Shown piece after piece: positions 10,458 through 19,600 of a stretch of DNA of 64,000 nucleotides. The notes beneath the pieces are model-generated. The model had not been told where the DNA came from and searched no databases. It saw only the letters and a program-made list of their open reading frames with translations. The translations under genes were made by a program, and so were the position numbers. This DNA comes from Alviniconcha marisindica (lineage: Eukaryota; Mollusca; Gastropoda; Provannidae). How positions within the stretch are numbered: the first letter of the stretch is position 1; the number at the start of each line of letters is the position of its first letter. The DNA lies in the NCBI GenBank assembly GCA_018857735.1, contig JABMCL010000686.1:37501-101500 (forward strand). The letters run 5' to 3'.

Positions 10458-11453
10458 CAGACAGACAGACAGAGACAGAGAGAGATGATGATGATTGCAG
10501 CGATAAAGATGATGTTACAAATCCTGCATCAAGCAGCGGGGTGTACTATAGGAACCCTGACCTGACCTAACAGTGACGACGAGACGATGACGATGATTAT
10601 GATGGTGATGACGTGGTTTCAGAACCTGCGGGGGAAGTTGGGCTGCACTACGAGAACGGGAACCACAATCCCGACCATACCAGTGATGATGGTGATGGTA
10701 GTTGGTGGTGGTGATGGTGGTAGTGGCGATGGTGGTGGTGATGGTGATGACGACCACGTGGTTTCAGAACCAGCGGCGGAGGGCGGGGCATACTATGAGA
10801 ACGAGAACCACAACCCTGACCACGACAATGTTGGTGGTGGTAGTAGTGGTGGTGGTGATGGTGATGATGACGACCACGTGGTTTCAGAGCCTGTGGCGGA
10901 CGGCGGAGTGTACTACGACAACGAGGGCTACAACCCTGACCTGGACAGCGGCGAGGATGAACACGGGGAGCTGGTGTACGAGATTGACGGCTCCAAGACC
11001 TACAGAAGTGCCGTGAGTATAATAGTTGGCTTCCCCGCAGCCTCTTCCTCCTTACAACAGACTTTGTTTCCTAGTTACGTTCTTGTCATCTGTGTCATCT
11101 GACAACAGCTGGTGATGACTGGCCGCGTGTGTGTGTGTGTGTGTGTGTGCGTGTGCGTATGTGTGTGTGTTTAGTTTGTGTGGGGGAGGGGGGGGTCTTT
11201 ATGCATGTATGCTTGCGTGCGTGTCTGCGCGCGCGCGCGTTTATGTGTGTGTGTGTGTGTGAGTGAGAGAGAGAGAGAGAGAGAGTTGTCAATCCACTAA
11301 CGATGTTTGTACAGTGCATTACCAATACAGCCAACAAGGCAGATAGTTACCTGCCTATGTTTTAAACCATTTCACAAACGAAATGTACGCAAGGCGTTGA
11401 CTGTTCGATTTGGTGTCAATTTCCAGGAAGGAATTCCCATGACCGATCTGTGA
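2414..11453 (+). CDS. Hv1/TMEM266-like voltage-sensor-domain protein (spliced gene, 5' end missing)
   Basis: Nine exons join in consistent phase: 2414-2541, 2959-3125, 4410-4463, 5176-5311, 6433-6548, 8022-8112, 9219-9683, 10888-11012 and 11427-11453, giving about 436 residues. The first four encode S1-S4 of the proton-channel fold. Recognisable marks are E in S1 (GEILIDY), the S2 block FHYISIAVAGLFLIE then ILLKL, a conserved S3 Asp (VMDML) and S4 FRLWRLPHACN. Next come a coiled coil and a long acidic, low-complexity tail. Two features argue against an ordinary proton channel: the S1 position matching the selectivity Asp of Hv1 (Asp112 in human) is Ser, and the third S4 Arg is His. A long tail after the coiled coil also fits TMEM266 (Hv1-related protein) better than HVCN1. 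Family membership is well supported; which subfamily is inference. Expected location is a membrane, as a voltage sensor. No start codon was found. Confidence 0.75.
2542..2958 (+). other. Intron between S1 and S2, with a TCAGT-rich repeat
   Basis: From about 2590 to 2850 a diverged repeat of 55-65 bases carries the recurring words AATCAGTCAGTCAGT and TCTAACCTTTTAGCATGAAA. It has no coding character. The intron ends at the acceptor gctggcag (2951-2958). Confidence 0.7.
2959..3125 (+). CDS. Voltage-sensor exon with S1-S2 loop and S2
   Basis: Entry phase 1, exit phase 0. A Ser/Thr/Pro-rich loop (PSVQQTEQTTSGESPTPSTS) is followed by VVKKVFHYISIAVAGLFLIE, the first three quarters of S2. The Phe three before the final Glu matches the charge-transfer Phe of Hv1, and the Glu itself is conserved. 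The donor GAG|gttcgt is weak. Confidence 0.8.
3285..3860. repeat. 27-bp minisatellite carrying donor-like GTGAGTAT words
   Basis: The unit is gatacatgtgtgagtatatc plus cctctaa, about 16-18 copies; 3640-3775 is degenerate. Each unit contains GTGAGTAT, a near-consensus 5' splice site. The array starts about 160 bases after the weak true donor of the S2 exon. Confidence 0.92.
3880..4409. repeat. 45/50-bp minisatellite copying the acceptor of the next exon
   Basis: The unit includes ctgtcctcattacctgttgt followed by ag-acccagtattcccgttgtgtata; about 11 copies. The true acceptor at 4388-4409 (ctgtcctcattacttgttacag) is the last unit of the array, so each unit carries a pyrimidine-rich stretch ending in AG. 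Confidence 0.9.
4410..4463 (+). CDS. Voltage-sensor exon, end of S2 and S2-S3 linker
   Basis: A 54-base exon of exactly 18 codons: ILLKLAAFRMRFLVNPWQ. Entry and exit are both phase 0, and the donor is CAG|gtcagt. The Lys of ILLKL lines up with the conserved S2 Lys of Hv1. Joined to the exon before, it restores the contiguous S2 pattern. Confidence 0.8.
4464..5175 (+). other. Intron with GAT/GCT repeats and a partial copy of the S3 exon
   Basis: It contains a CTG/GAT-rich region (about 4785-4930, with tandem aatgatgatgattgattgat units) and further GAT runs (5130-5165). At 5054-5118 lies a truncated duplicate of the beginning of the S3 exon (LMDMLVVLARVLIEVAFGVK), preceded by cggcag and followed by GGG|gtaaaa. 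Confidence 0.75.
5054..5118 (+). pseudogene. Truncated tandem duplicate of the S3 exon
   Basis: The copy shares ATGGACATGCTGGTGGTGCT with the true exon 122 bases downstream, and keeps an acceptor-like cggcag. It diverges after the S3 helix and has no S4. A gtaaaa follows. It could act only as a pseudo-exon: use of it alone would drop S4. Confidence 0.65.
5176..5311 (+). CDS. Voltage-sensor exon with S3 and S4
   Basis: Acceptor ggcag, entry phase 0, exit phase 1 (AACA|gtgagt). S3 is VMDMLVVLAVVLVEVAFEVA, with the first Asp conserved and a later acidic position as Glu. S4 is CTFVVVFRLWRLPHACN. The first two S4 arginines and the terminal Asn of the Hv1 pattern are kept, while the third arginine position is His. 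Confidence 0.82.
5312..6432 (+). other. Intron with foldback-family repeats and microsatellites
   Basis: 5430-5620 holds two to three tandem copies of a 60-base unit (ttgtgtaattacctgtactt...gtctttcgagcggcaatt), then a member of the foldback family also seen at 33325 and 60690 (word aactcccttgtgtgttgatt). A second member lies at 5840-5960. A GA tract (6095-6140) and an 86-base CA tract (6196-6281) follow. No exon seen. Confidence 0.7.
6095..6281. repeat. (GA)n and (CA)n microsatellites
   Basis: GA tract at 6095-6140 and CA tract at 6196-6281, separated by about 55 bases of unique sequence. Confidence 0.96.
6433..6548 (+). CDS. Coiled-coil exon 1 of the voltage-sensor protein
   Basis: Acceptor gttgcag, donor AAG|gtcagt; entry phase 1, exit phase 0. 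After the Asn ending S4 it encodes RAKAVQRDLEQDLEVW and then KSKLEDKCRTLEARISKQK, a strongly helical, charged heptad-like stretch. It matches the position of the coiled coil after S4 in the Hv1/TMEM266 group. Confidence 0.78.
6600..8010. repeat. 20-25-bp minisatellite, about 60 units, abutting coiled-coil exon 2
   Basis: Two unit types alternate: TGACTTCGCCATGTCTGTGT plus CATAC, and TGACTTCCCCCTGTCTGTGT plus C(ATAC). The array fills almost all of the intron and ends only a few bases before the acceptor tgtgtgtggcag of the next exon. The pyrimidine-rich plus strand makes a very long polypyrimidine-like tract. Confidence 0.93.
8022..8112 (+). CDS. Coiled-coil exon 2 of the voltage-sensor protein
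   Basis: Entry phase 0, exit phase 1 (CAAG|gtaggt). It encodes EKIERLEREMSVLKKEAKEN, continuing the coiled coil, then HRLSKHPSDQ. The 3' end of this exon and its donor are the first unit of the 56-bp array at 8081-8360. Confidence 0.78.
8081..8360 (+). repeat. 56-bp tandem array of exon 3' end plus splice donor, 5 copies
   Basis: Units start at 8081, 8137, 8193, 8249 and 8305, exactly 56 bases apart and nearly identical. Each runs from ccaccggctttcaaagcacc through accaag|gtaggtcaggga. Five equivalent donors therefore exist. As 56 is not a multiple of 3, donor choice changes the reading frame. Confidence 0.93.
8361..9218 (+). other. Intron without recognised features
   Basis: Unique, moderately AT-rich sequence. 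A short tail-like word (acagcgctatagaaatgacc, near 8664) resembles the ends of SINE-like elements elsewhere in the window. No open frame with splice signals is seen before the acceptor tcatttcag at 9210-9218. Confidence 0.55.
9219..9683 (+). CDS. Acidic tail exon of the voltage-sensor protein
   Basis: 465 bases, entry and exit both phase 1, donor ACAG|gtaagc. It starts ASKPNGSVPRDTVDG. An Asp/Glu-rich region (DSEEDDDDTVNG, then EDTVEEEEDNEKGKS), a Ser-rich patch (SRSYFRSGSESSLS) and a basic end (RTRRKLRRRED) follow. It is predicted disordered and cytosolic, with many acidic Ser/Thr contexts suited to casein kinase 2 (inference). The high GC content and absence of stops in this frame, together with matching phases on both sides, support coding. 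Confidence 0.72.
9725..10175 (-). mobile_element. tRNA-derived SINE-like element with its tail expanded into a 45-bp minisatellite
   Basis: Read on the minus strand, 10170-10090 has a tRNA-like head (tttggcccagtggtaaggcg as A box, ctcggttccagtccgc as B box) ending in gctcgcctctcc. The same head is at 42293 on the plus strand. There the tail word (tcaaaagttgtggtttgtgg acactgtct) occurs once; here it is repeated about eight times (9725-10085) as a 45-bp unit, aaaccacaacttctgaagac plus aatgtcacccacagacagtg tccag. Confidence 0.75.
10204..10887 (+). repeat. Tandem duplicated copies of the last tail exon
   Basis: Copies of the exon at 10888 begin after tttcag at 10296, 10623 and 10768; fragments without an acceptor lie near 10204 and 10532. 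Each copy keeps the pattern EPxx(D/E)xGxxYxxNxxxNPD. Copies at 10623-10697 and 10768-10839 end at G|gtagt with exit phase 1, so they could be chained to the next copy in frame. GAT/GGT repeats lie between copies. The copy at 10296 degrades after 35 bases into a TG microsatellite (10374-10455). Confidence 0.72.
10374..10455. repeat. (TG)n microsatellite
   Basis: About 41 TG dinucleotides, followed by a short CAGA/GA run. Confidence 0.97.
10888..11012 (+). CDS. Tail exon (EPVADGGVYYDNEGYNPD) of the voltage-sensor protein
   Basis: Acceptor gtttcag, entry phase 1 (G|AG gives Glu), exit phase 0 (AGTGCC|gtgagt). It encodes EPVADGGVYYDNEGYNPDLD, then HGELVYEIDGSKTYRSA. Tyr- and acid-rich, it is the best preserved member of the tandem exon family 10204-11012 and the only one with a strong consensus donor. 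Confidence 0.72.
11013..11426 (+). other. Last intron with TG/GA microsatellites
   Basis: It contains TG tracts (11126-11170, 11235-11260), a G run, a GA tract (11265-11285) and a 60-base interspersed word (11287-11350) repeated at 15859-15925 (tttgtacagtgcattaccaa tacagccaacaaggca form). It ends in a pyrimidine-rich acceptor at 11420-11426. Confidence 0.65.
11427..11453 (+). CDS. Putative last coding exon ending in a PDZ-ligand-like MTDL
   Basis: After the acceptor ttggtgtcaatttccag the frame required by the previous exon (phase 0) reads EGIPMTDL and stops (TGA at 11451-11453). T-D-L fits a class I PDZ ligand (S/T-X-hydrophobic at the C terminus). The evidence is only a good acceptor, correct phase and a plausible C terminus. 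A random 27-base match is possible. Confidence 0.45.
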   Translation, partial: EGIPMTDL

Positions 11454-11860
11454 GCCAGCGTTGCCTTTCGTCGCTGCCACGGTAACTGGGTGCTGGGTAC
11501 TTCGACTGGGCTGTTTGGACTTTCCCACCACAGTGACCTGAGAGAGTTACAGAGAACAAAAACCAAACACAAAACAAGCCTAAAACTCCGCGTGCAGCTG
11601 CTGCGTTTTGCGAGCGCAGAGTTCCCGCTGTGAACGTAATGTGGCACAATTAAGTTCCTCTTCCCGAACTCGGAACAAAGATGTTGCCGGTGCCATCGCT
11701 TCCTGTCAGTTTTGCCCCTCGCTCTGATCCTGGTGCTGTTTCTCAGCCGACGTACTGCGGGTTGTGAGAGAGAACTCCTGACACTTGCAGAACTTGTCGG
11801 CAAAGTGTTCTTGCCGTGGTGTGCCGTACTGCGCTGTGTGCCTTACTGTCGTTGCCGTCT
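11454..11860. other. 3' flank of the voltage-sensor gene
   Basis: Unique sequence that probably contains the 3' UTR if 11427-11453 is the last exon. No AATAAA was spotted close by. The open frames here lack recognisable domains. Confidence 0.4.
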
Positions 11861-11864
11861 GAAG

Positions 11865-12335
11865 ACAGACTCGAGTGAAGTGTTGCCATCTGAAGACAGA
11901 CTCGGGTGAAGCGGTGCGTAACGAAAACAGGCTCAGCTGAATCGTTGCCGTCTAAAGACAGACCCGAGTGGAGCGTTGCCATCTTAAGTCAGACTCAAGG
12001 TCCCCCAGTTCACGTTGCCGTCTGAAGACATTCAAGGTCCGCTAGTTCACGTTGCCGTTTGAAGACAGACCCCAGATCCTCCAATTCATGTTGCCACCTG
12101 AAGACATTCAAGGTCCTCCGATTCGCGTCGCCGTCTGAAGGCAGACTCCAGGTTCCCCGGTCCACGTTGCCGTCTGAAGACAGACTCAAGATCCTCCAGT
12201 TCACGTTGCCATCGAAAGACAGACTCCAGATCCTCCAGATCACGTTGCCAACTTTAATACGCTCAAGGTCCTCCAGTTCACGTTGTCGTCTGAACTCAGA
12301 CTCAAGGTCCTGTAGCTGATGTTGACTCAACGTCC
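11865..12335. repeat. 39-bp minisatellite, about 11 units
   Basis: The unit is cgttgccgtctgaagacaga plus ctcaaggtcctccagttca, diverged, with some shortened units. Confidence 0.88.
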
Positions 12336-12654
12336 GCCAGGATCTTCTATATTGCCCGGCGACTTCAGAAGAATGCAACGTTTTCAACTTTGTTTGAAAC
12401 CTTCGCCAAAAGGTGTGATAAAGATGTGATAAAACAGCAATAAGATATGACAGGCTGTGGAGAGGTTCAGCCGACTGTTTATGTAGTCATCCACATCATC
12501 TTTCGTGCCAGCACCCGCCTCGCAAGTCGAAACTCACTGCCCACATTGCGCATAATCATTATTCTGTGAAGCTACGCCTGGTTCGAACTGTCGCTGGTAA
12601 CGGTATAGTTTGGGGTTTTGTGACAGTTCAGTCAGTGGCCGGGTCAGTGGTGTC

Positions 12655-12880
12655 TGTGTCTGTGTGTGTGTGTGTGTGTGAGAGAGAGTGCGTGCGTGCG
12701 TGCGTGTATGCGTGGGTGCGCGCTTGTGTGAGTGCATGAGTGTGTGTGTGTTTGTGTTGTGAGTGGTGCAGTGCGTCGTGCGTGCGTGTGTGTGTGCGTG
12801 GTGCGTGCATGCGTGTGTGTGTGTGGTGTGTGTGGTGGTGTCGTGGTGTGTGTGTGTGTGTGTGTGTGCGTGTGTGCGTT
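12655..12880. repeat. Interrupted TG/TGCG simple repeat
   Basis: TG runs with GCGT, GAGA and GTGG interruptions. Open frames on both strands encode Cys-Val or His-Thr runs only. Confidence 0.92.
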
Positions 12881-13621
12881 GGGAAGTGTATATAACCCAA
12901 CTGGTGAAGGAATGCCATATCCACACAATATGAAACCCTGCCAAGTAAGCTTGTAAGCTACTCTGTTTCTCACAAATAAGTGCTTAAGCACATTACGTGA
13001 ATTTTCTTTTCGGCGTTGAGAACTGTAAACGAAAGTGGCCATTTCTCTCCTAAGCGAATTTTTTTCATGAGAGTGATTCATGACGGATCCAAGTGATTCA
13101 GTTTAGAGTCACTCGTGACGGGTCGTACAAAATGTGAAGTGGTAAAATTTCTGTAATTTTTTCTTTTTTTGGACAATACTGATTTCAGTGATCTTTGATC
13201 TCAGATGGGTTTTTTAATTTATTTGTGTATATAATGTTCATACATACCTATGCGAATGGTTGCAATTAGTGGAGAGGGAGGGAGGGGGTGAGAGAGAGAG
13301 AGTCCTTTTTTCTGTTTATAAACCTTCGTTGACCAAATCTACTACATTTAAGAAGACTTCTTTCCAGCTCCATGTTTTGCGACAAAATTTCTTCGAAATG
13401 CATTTTGTGGCAGATGTTCAAATGCCTGTAGATGAGGTTTTGTTTCCGGTTGTTGATGCTCGCCCAGTTCAGTTGACCATGACATCATTATTTGGCCTGA
13501 CGGCTTGCTTGGTTGAGGTTTGCTGGAGCAGTCTGTGTTGTGCACGGAGCAGCACAATGCGGAAGAATGTTAGTTTCAGGCTATGCAGTCCCGCGAAGAA
13601 GCATGGGTACGCTAAGGAGTC

Positions 13622-14375
13622 GGCCTGAATAGGCCTAGCCTTAGTACATGAACCAACTTCCATCACGAGGGTTGACCGAGGTGATGTAGGAAGTTTGGCT
13701 GTGGATGGGTCAGACTGATCGACAGAATCAGTCTTTGTAGTCGTGCTGTCCCAAGAGACACTGAAACTTCTACAGACTTTGTAGTCGTGCTGTCTCACAC
13801 TGAAACTTCTTCAGTCTTTGTAGTCGTGCTGTCTCACACTGAAACTGCTTCAGTCTTTGTAGTCGTGCTGTCTCACACTGAAACTGCTTCAGTCTTTGTA
13901 GTCGTGCTGTCTCAAGAGACACTGAAACTTCTACAGACTGAATAGGCCTAGCCTTAGTACATGAACCAACTTCCATCACGAGGGTTGACCGAGGTGATGT
14001 TGGAAGTTTGGCCGTAGATGGGTCAGACTGATCGACAGAATCAGTCTTTGTAGTCGTGCTGTCTCAAGAGACACTGAAACTTCTTCAGTCTTTGTAGTCG
14101 TGCTGTCTCAAGAGACACTGAAACTTCTACAGACTTTGTAATCGTGCTGTCTCACACTGAAACTTCTTCAGTGTTTGTAGTCATGCTGTCTGACACTGAA
14201 ACTTCTTCAGTCTTTGTAGTCGCGCTGTCCCAAGAGACACTGAAACTTCTTCAGTCTTTGTAGTCGTGCTGTCTCACACTGAAACTTCTTCAGTCTTTGT
14301 AGTCGTGCTGTCTCACACTGAAACTTCTTCAGTCTTTGTAGTCGTGCTGTCTCTAGAGACACAGACACGAGCTAG
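13622..14375. repeat. 39-bp minisatellite with a higher-order duplication
   Basis: The basic unit gtctttgtagtcgtgctgtc plus tcacactgaaacttcttca occurs about 15 times. A 130-base non-repeat block (starting gaataggcctagccttagta, 13626 and 13938) occurs twice about 312 bases apart, so array and flank were duplicated together. Confidence 0.88.
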
Positions 14376-14544
14376 GCAGTATCCTTGCTGACTGATTGCA
14401 TGGTAGCCTTTCGTCCTTTCGTTGCGTTGTGAAGTCTCACTTTAAAGGCAGAGTGATCGCAACGCATCCGAATGAAACAACCGGTCAGTGCTTTCGTTTA
14501 TGTCCGTTCACTGTTCACTGCAAGGTGATATTAGACACCCCCCC

Positions 14545-14885
14545 CCCACCATATCCCGGTCATTCTGCCAAAAGTGCAGGTGGTAGGTTACAGCTAAACA
14601 CGCATGCACCCTACCTATGTGGCTTTGAATGAAGTGACACTGTAACCTGGTGCATGGTTGAATGGTGTACACAGAACTTGCGCCGAAACGGCAGCATTTC
14701 ACGTGGCACCAGCCATGCAACAACCACAGAGCGCTACCAGTACATCCACTTCCGTGGATATAATAATACGCGCTATAAAAGGATACAGTCACTCATTCAG
14801 AATCACATGCCAATGTGCGCAGTGAGTCTGCTTGAGAGCAGAGAATAGCGCTATATAAAAGCTATGAATAATAATAATAATAACA
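14545..14885 (+). mobile_element. SINE-like interspersed element, copy 1
   Basis: About 330 bases similar to 19258-19590. Shared words include cattctgccaaaagtgcagg, ggttacagctaaacacgcat, tggctttgaatgaagtgaca, ggtgtacacagaacttgcgc and gcagagaatagcgctatata. It ends in an AT-rich tail with (AATA)n, typical of a retroposed SINE. No coding capacity. Confidence 0.72.
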
Positions 14886-16180
14886 AAACCAAAAAATTAA
14901 CGGCTGAACCAGAGTGACTATAACGTATGAACCAGGACAAGGAGCTGGGAATCGAAAACAAAATCCTGGGTTTTTTTCTTCTTCCGCTGCTGCTTTCTTC
15001 TTCTTCTCTTTTTTTTTGGGGGTGGGGGGGGGGGTCTCTCTCTCCAATTGTTGTGGGGAGAAAGCTGTCAAAGGCCAATGTCTATTTACTGTAAACGCCA
15101 TGCAGGTTGTGATAGCTTCAAGAGAACTTTATTCTCGATCGTTTTTCGAGAAAGAGATAGGGAGGAGGGACGGATGACATCCAGTGACATTTTACACAAA
15201 GACGTTGAACAACTCCAATCAGTCGTATTCACGTTTGTTACTTCGAACATTTTGGTGAGTATGATGATATGCTGCTGACATGTAATCATTGAAACCCGTG
15301 TTTTGTTGTTTTGGAGGCGGGCATGTTTTGTGCATGCAACCATTTTTATTTGCGATGCTTTTGTGTCTTTGTGTCACGTGCTGGTGTGTGTGTGTGTGTG
15401 TGGTGTGTTGTTGGGGTTTTCTTTGCTTCTTGTTGTTGTTGTTGTTTGGGGGCGAATTTGTTTTGTGGATTAATTTACAATCAGTTATTACCCATCAAGA
15501 AACTCGCACTTATCAAATTGGTGATGCTTTTATTGTGACACGTCATACAATTTGATTTATAAACTGAACATATCCGTGAATTTTCTCGCCCACTCGCGAT
15601 CCGGAATTTTATTCAGCAAGATGTCTGTTTTTAATTGAACTTGAGATTTTTACATTTCAGACTCACAGTCATCCCGATTTTGCAATGTATAGTAATTATT
15701 GTGCTTTTTCGTATGCAGCAAGCGCGCATGTGTGCTTGTGAAAAAGGGGCGGGGTGGGGGGGGGGGGGGGGGAGTGGTGTGTGTGTGAGGAGGAGTGAGG
15801 TGTGTGAGGGGGTAGTGGGGGGGGAGGGGAGAGAGAGAGAGAGGGGGGGGGGGGAGTGCTGTCAATACACAAACGGTGTTTGTACAGTGCATTAATTACC
15901 AATACAGCCAACAAGGCAAATATGTAGCTGCCGACGTCCGCCTCCCTCACGGGCTGCGGTACTGACAGCGCCGCCTATGTATGACATGATGTAAATACTC
16001 GTAGCACACATCGGGTATACTCTGGCGCTCAGCGCCAGTTTTGTCCGTCTTGGGTGTACAGAACTAGTGTGGATGTCCATCAAATGAATGTCAGCTCCAG
16101 TTGGTGGCACTATGAAAGAAAGACTTTACCCAAAAATTTGAAGATTTTGTCTTCTTGTTCTGTACGACTGTGTGCCTTCT
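14886..16180. other. Non-coding region with homopolymer runs
   Basis: Polypyrimidine and poly-G runs occur at 14970-15045 and 15745-15850. A 60-base interspersed word at 15859-15925 matches 11287-11350. No exon or RNA gene recognised. Confidence 0.5.
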
Positions 16181-16184
16181 ACCG

Positions 16185-16865
16185 GCTTGTCTCTGTCAGT
16201 CGGTCTTTGCTTGTCTCTGTCAGTTTGTCTCAGTCTATCTGCTTGTCTCGGGGTGTCAGTCTTAGTCCGTTTGTCTCTGTCACTATGTCACTTTGTCTTA
16301 GTCTATCTGCTTGTCTCCGGGTGTCAGTCTTAGTCTGTTTGTCTCTGTCACTATGTCAGTTTGTCTTAGTCTATCTGCTTGTCTCGGGGTGTCAGTCTTA
16401 GTCTGTTTGTCTCTGTCACAATGTCAGTTTGTCTTAGTCTATCTGCTTGTCTCGGGGTGTCAGTCTTAGTCTGTTCGTCTCTGTCATTATGTCAGTTTGT
16501 CTTAGTCTATCTGCTTGTCTCGGGGTGTCAGTCTTAGTCTGTTTGTCTCTGTCATTATGTCAGTTTGTCTTAGTCTGCTTGTCTCTGTCATTATGTCAGT
16601 TTGTCTTAGTCTTTCTGCTTGTCTCGGGGTGTCAGTCTTAGTCTGTTCGTCTCTGTCATTATGTCAGTTTGTCTTAGTCTGCTTGTCTCTGGGTGTCAGT
16701 CTTAGTCTGTCACTATGTCAGTCTGTCTTTATCTGCTTGTCTCTGGGTGTCAGTCTTAGTCTGTTTGTCTCTGTCACTATGTCAGTTTGTCTTAGTCTAT
16801 CTGCTTATCTCTTTCAGTTGGCGTCTGTTTCAGCCTATTTTCTTGTCTCTCTCTGTCTGTATTAG
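16185..16865. repeat. 68-bp minisatellite, about 9-10 units
   Basis: The unit is tctgcttgtctcggggtgtc, agtcttagtctgtttgtctc and tgtcactatgtcagtttgtc ttagtcta. Some units are shortened. Confidence 0.9.
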
Positions 16866-16979
16866 TCTATAATGTACGTCTAAGTCCCAGGCTTTGTCCG
16901 TCTGTCTGCCTGCCCCTGTCAGCCTGTCACAGACAGTCCGTCCGCCTTAAACTGTCTGAGACGGTCTATCGGTCTATGT

Positions 16980-17130
16980 CGGGGGGGGGGGGGGGGGTCG
17001 GTCACGGTCGATCTCAATAACATCACCACTCATAATTATTCTTGTACAAGACGGGCTGCTTCCCAAACCGGGACGACGAGACCATGCCTCCTCACCCCCC
17101 CACCCCCCCCCCCCCCCCCCCCCCCCCCCC
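16980..17130. repeat. Poly-G and poly-C runs
   Basis: A G run at 16980-16997 and C-rich runs at 17093-17130. On the same strand the two could pair as a large hairpin about 100 bases apart. They are also a likely place for assembly error. Confidence 0.85.
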
Positions 17131-17943
17131 AGGACAGACGCAAAGCGCCGACACCTATTTGTATCCCCGACAAACGGACTAGGGAACTTGAGGCCAAATG
17201 AAATGTCCGTCGTTGTGGCCAGCGGACGGTGTCTGGCCGGACACAGCCGACATCCATCGTCACGGTGGCCGGCCTCCTTGCAGTCCTCTGTCTGACCGCC
17301 CCTGGAGAAAAGGGTGCGGTCCACGTCAACTGTCTGGGGGCAGGCCTACGTTACGATGTCTGGCCCCGTCCTCTTGTGTCCTGGGTGAACTTGAAGGGGC
17401 ATTGGCCCACTAAAGTCTCTTCCGTTTTTCTGAAGCAAATTGTTCTCAAGCGCTTTGGACACTCACTGGATGGAAACGTTCACTGTTTAAAGAAAGAAAG
17501 AAAGACAGGGAGAGAGAGAGAGAGTACCGGCGAGGCAGAAAAAAAAGACATCATATCAAGAGATTCAACAGTAATATTGAGGAAACGTCAGCGATGCAAA
17601 CTGGAGCGCACATGGGCTTTCCCAAGTACTTTGATATTACACATCACCCTGAGATAAGCTACACATCACCCCTCAGGGAATTAGCCCTTGTGGTCGAGAG
17701 TTCACACACGGCCGGTGAAGGCCTTAACTTGAGACAGCAACACGGCTTCAGAAGGAATAGGCAGGGGAATGCCTCTTTAAATTTTTAACTTTCCAGACAC
17801 CGCTTATGGCCGAGCAATGGGAATTACATCTACAGGCATTTACTATTACCACTGTAAGTATTTACTATTATCACTGTGGTCAGTGTTAATGGCCATTACC
17901 GACCTGGCCTTCTCTCTCCTCTTGTCTGTGTAATGTTTGCGTG

Positions 17944-17947
<4 letters not shown>

Positions 17948-18014
<67 letters not shown>

Positions 18015-18190
18015 TACTCGCAGAACATATTAAACTGTTACTTTATGGCTGTTTAAAATGTTTTTAATTGATCTCTTTCATTTACGGCTGTTGTTTTTGT
18101 CAATGCCACAACTATAAAAAGAAAAGAAATGCCATAAAACACAGTAACATTGTTACAATACAATCCGATTTTGACTCAAAACTAAACTTT

Positions 18191-18272
<82 letters not shown>
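17948..18272. repeat. Two (CT)n tracts and a (TA)n tract
   Basis: CT at 17948-18011 and 18191-18253, the latter running into TA (18254-18272). The 180 bases between are unique. Confidence 0.96.
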
Positions 18273-18274
<2 letters not shown>

Positions 18275-19130
18275 CCATCTGCTGTCACATCGCAGATGAA
18301 ATATTTTAAATGCAAACTGAACATATCATGAAAACACAATATATGTACTCCAAATTATCGCTATATTAGTATATATATCATCAGATAGTACTCCAAAGTA
18401 TAACCGAGTATATATATACTCGGTGCATTAACAGATGATGAAAAACACACACACCATGCACCCATTAAAAATGCAGACTTCCCTGCTAATACAAACAAGT
18501 AACAGTCTAACACACAATGACACACACACTGAGTCAGTGATGTACACCACAGTTTAAATGTTATACAAACATGGACTCCACAGCTGAACTGTGTGTATGT
18601 ATGCTAAAGAGAGTCAGCAAAAATGTCAAATTAATGCTGGTCCTATAATTATTACGAAAAACAGAAACCCTCCTACCCCTTCCCTCCATACCTCATCAAC
18701 CCCTGATATTTACCAAAGTCCTGTGACCAAAATTAAATGTCTCATCAGACATCACAGGGGGGGGGGGGGGGGGGGGGGCTAGTCTAAATATGCACAACCA
18801 GGTTGAAAATCTCTTCACATGCACAGCATGAATCAATGCAAACAAGATTAACATGAAATGTACAGCCAGCAGCAACAAGGGCATATTTTGCCACAAGTGA
18901 TGCAACTTTTAACAGTTTTATCAGGCTGCGGAATAGGTACCAGTGCTATTAATACAGATTACACAACTTGCAATATGCTGTCATTCTAATACAGTTACAA
19001 GTTACACAACACATAAATGTATAATAATGTGCACACACACACACACACACAATGACAAACATACTGAGACTGCTGAAACCAACCTGTTGAAGAAAGCTGG
19101 AGCAGTTAAATTTGATCACAGCATAAGTCA
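18273..19130. other. Non-coding AT-rich region
   Basis: Includes tatatata-rich stretches (18360-18420, where a near palindrome gagtatatatatactc occurs), a poly-G run (18757-18778) and a CA tract (19031-19051). No gene seen. Confidence 0.55.
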
Positions 19131-19135
19131 GGGAC

Positions 19136-19600
19136 CTGGGATATCTCAGTGGTGGTGTGCCAGACTTTTGATCAAAAGGTCTGAGGAACGACGGGAGAAT
19201 TTTCTTCTCCCAGGTCAACTTTCTGTGCTGACTCATTTTTGAATCTGTTCCACCCTCCCCCTGTTACCGCAGTACCATGTAAACGATCCCAGCCATTCTG
19301 ACAAAAACGCAGGTGGCAGGTTACAGCTAAACATGCAAGCATTGATCCCATATATATGGCTTTGAATAAAGTGACACTAAACTGGTGCATGGTGTACACA
19401 GAATGTGCGCCAAAACGGCATCCGTTTAAAGTAGCACCAGCCACATAACGCTGAACCAAAGAGTGTTGTAACCACTTCGAAGGATATTCAAAGCGTATTG
19501 GGTAAAGCTACAGCCACTCATACAGTGCAGCAGGTCTGCTCAGAGGCAGAGAATAACACTGTAGTTGCCACTGTGAAGCTCTTAGGCCTATCTCCAGATG
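19136..19600 (+). mobile_element. tRNA-derived SINE-like element, copy 2
   Basis: The head at 19136-19245 (gggatatctcagtggtggtg, gtgccagacttttgatcaaa) resembles a tRNA 5' half with an A-box-like word. The body (19258-19590) is the same family as 14545-14885. It is diverged, with no poly(A), so probably an old copy. Confidence 0.6.

Noticed and set aside
13260..13628. 122-codon plus-strand open frame
   Set aside because: No recognisable domain, low-complexity start, no splice partners; the sequence leads into a minisatellite.
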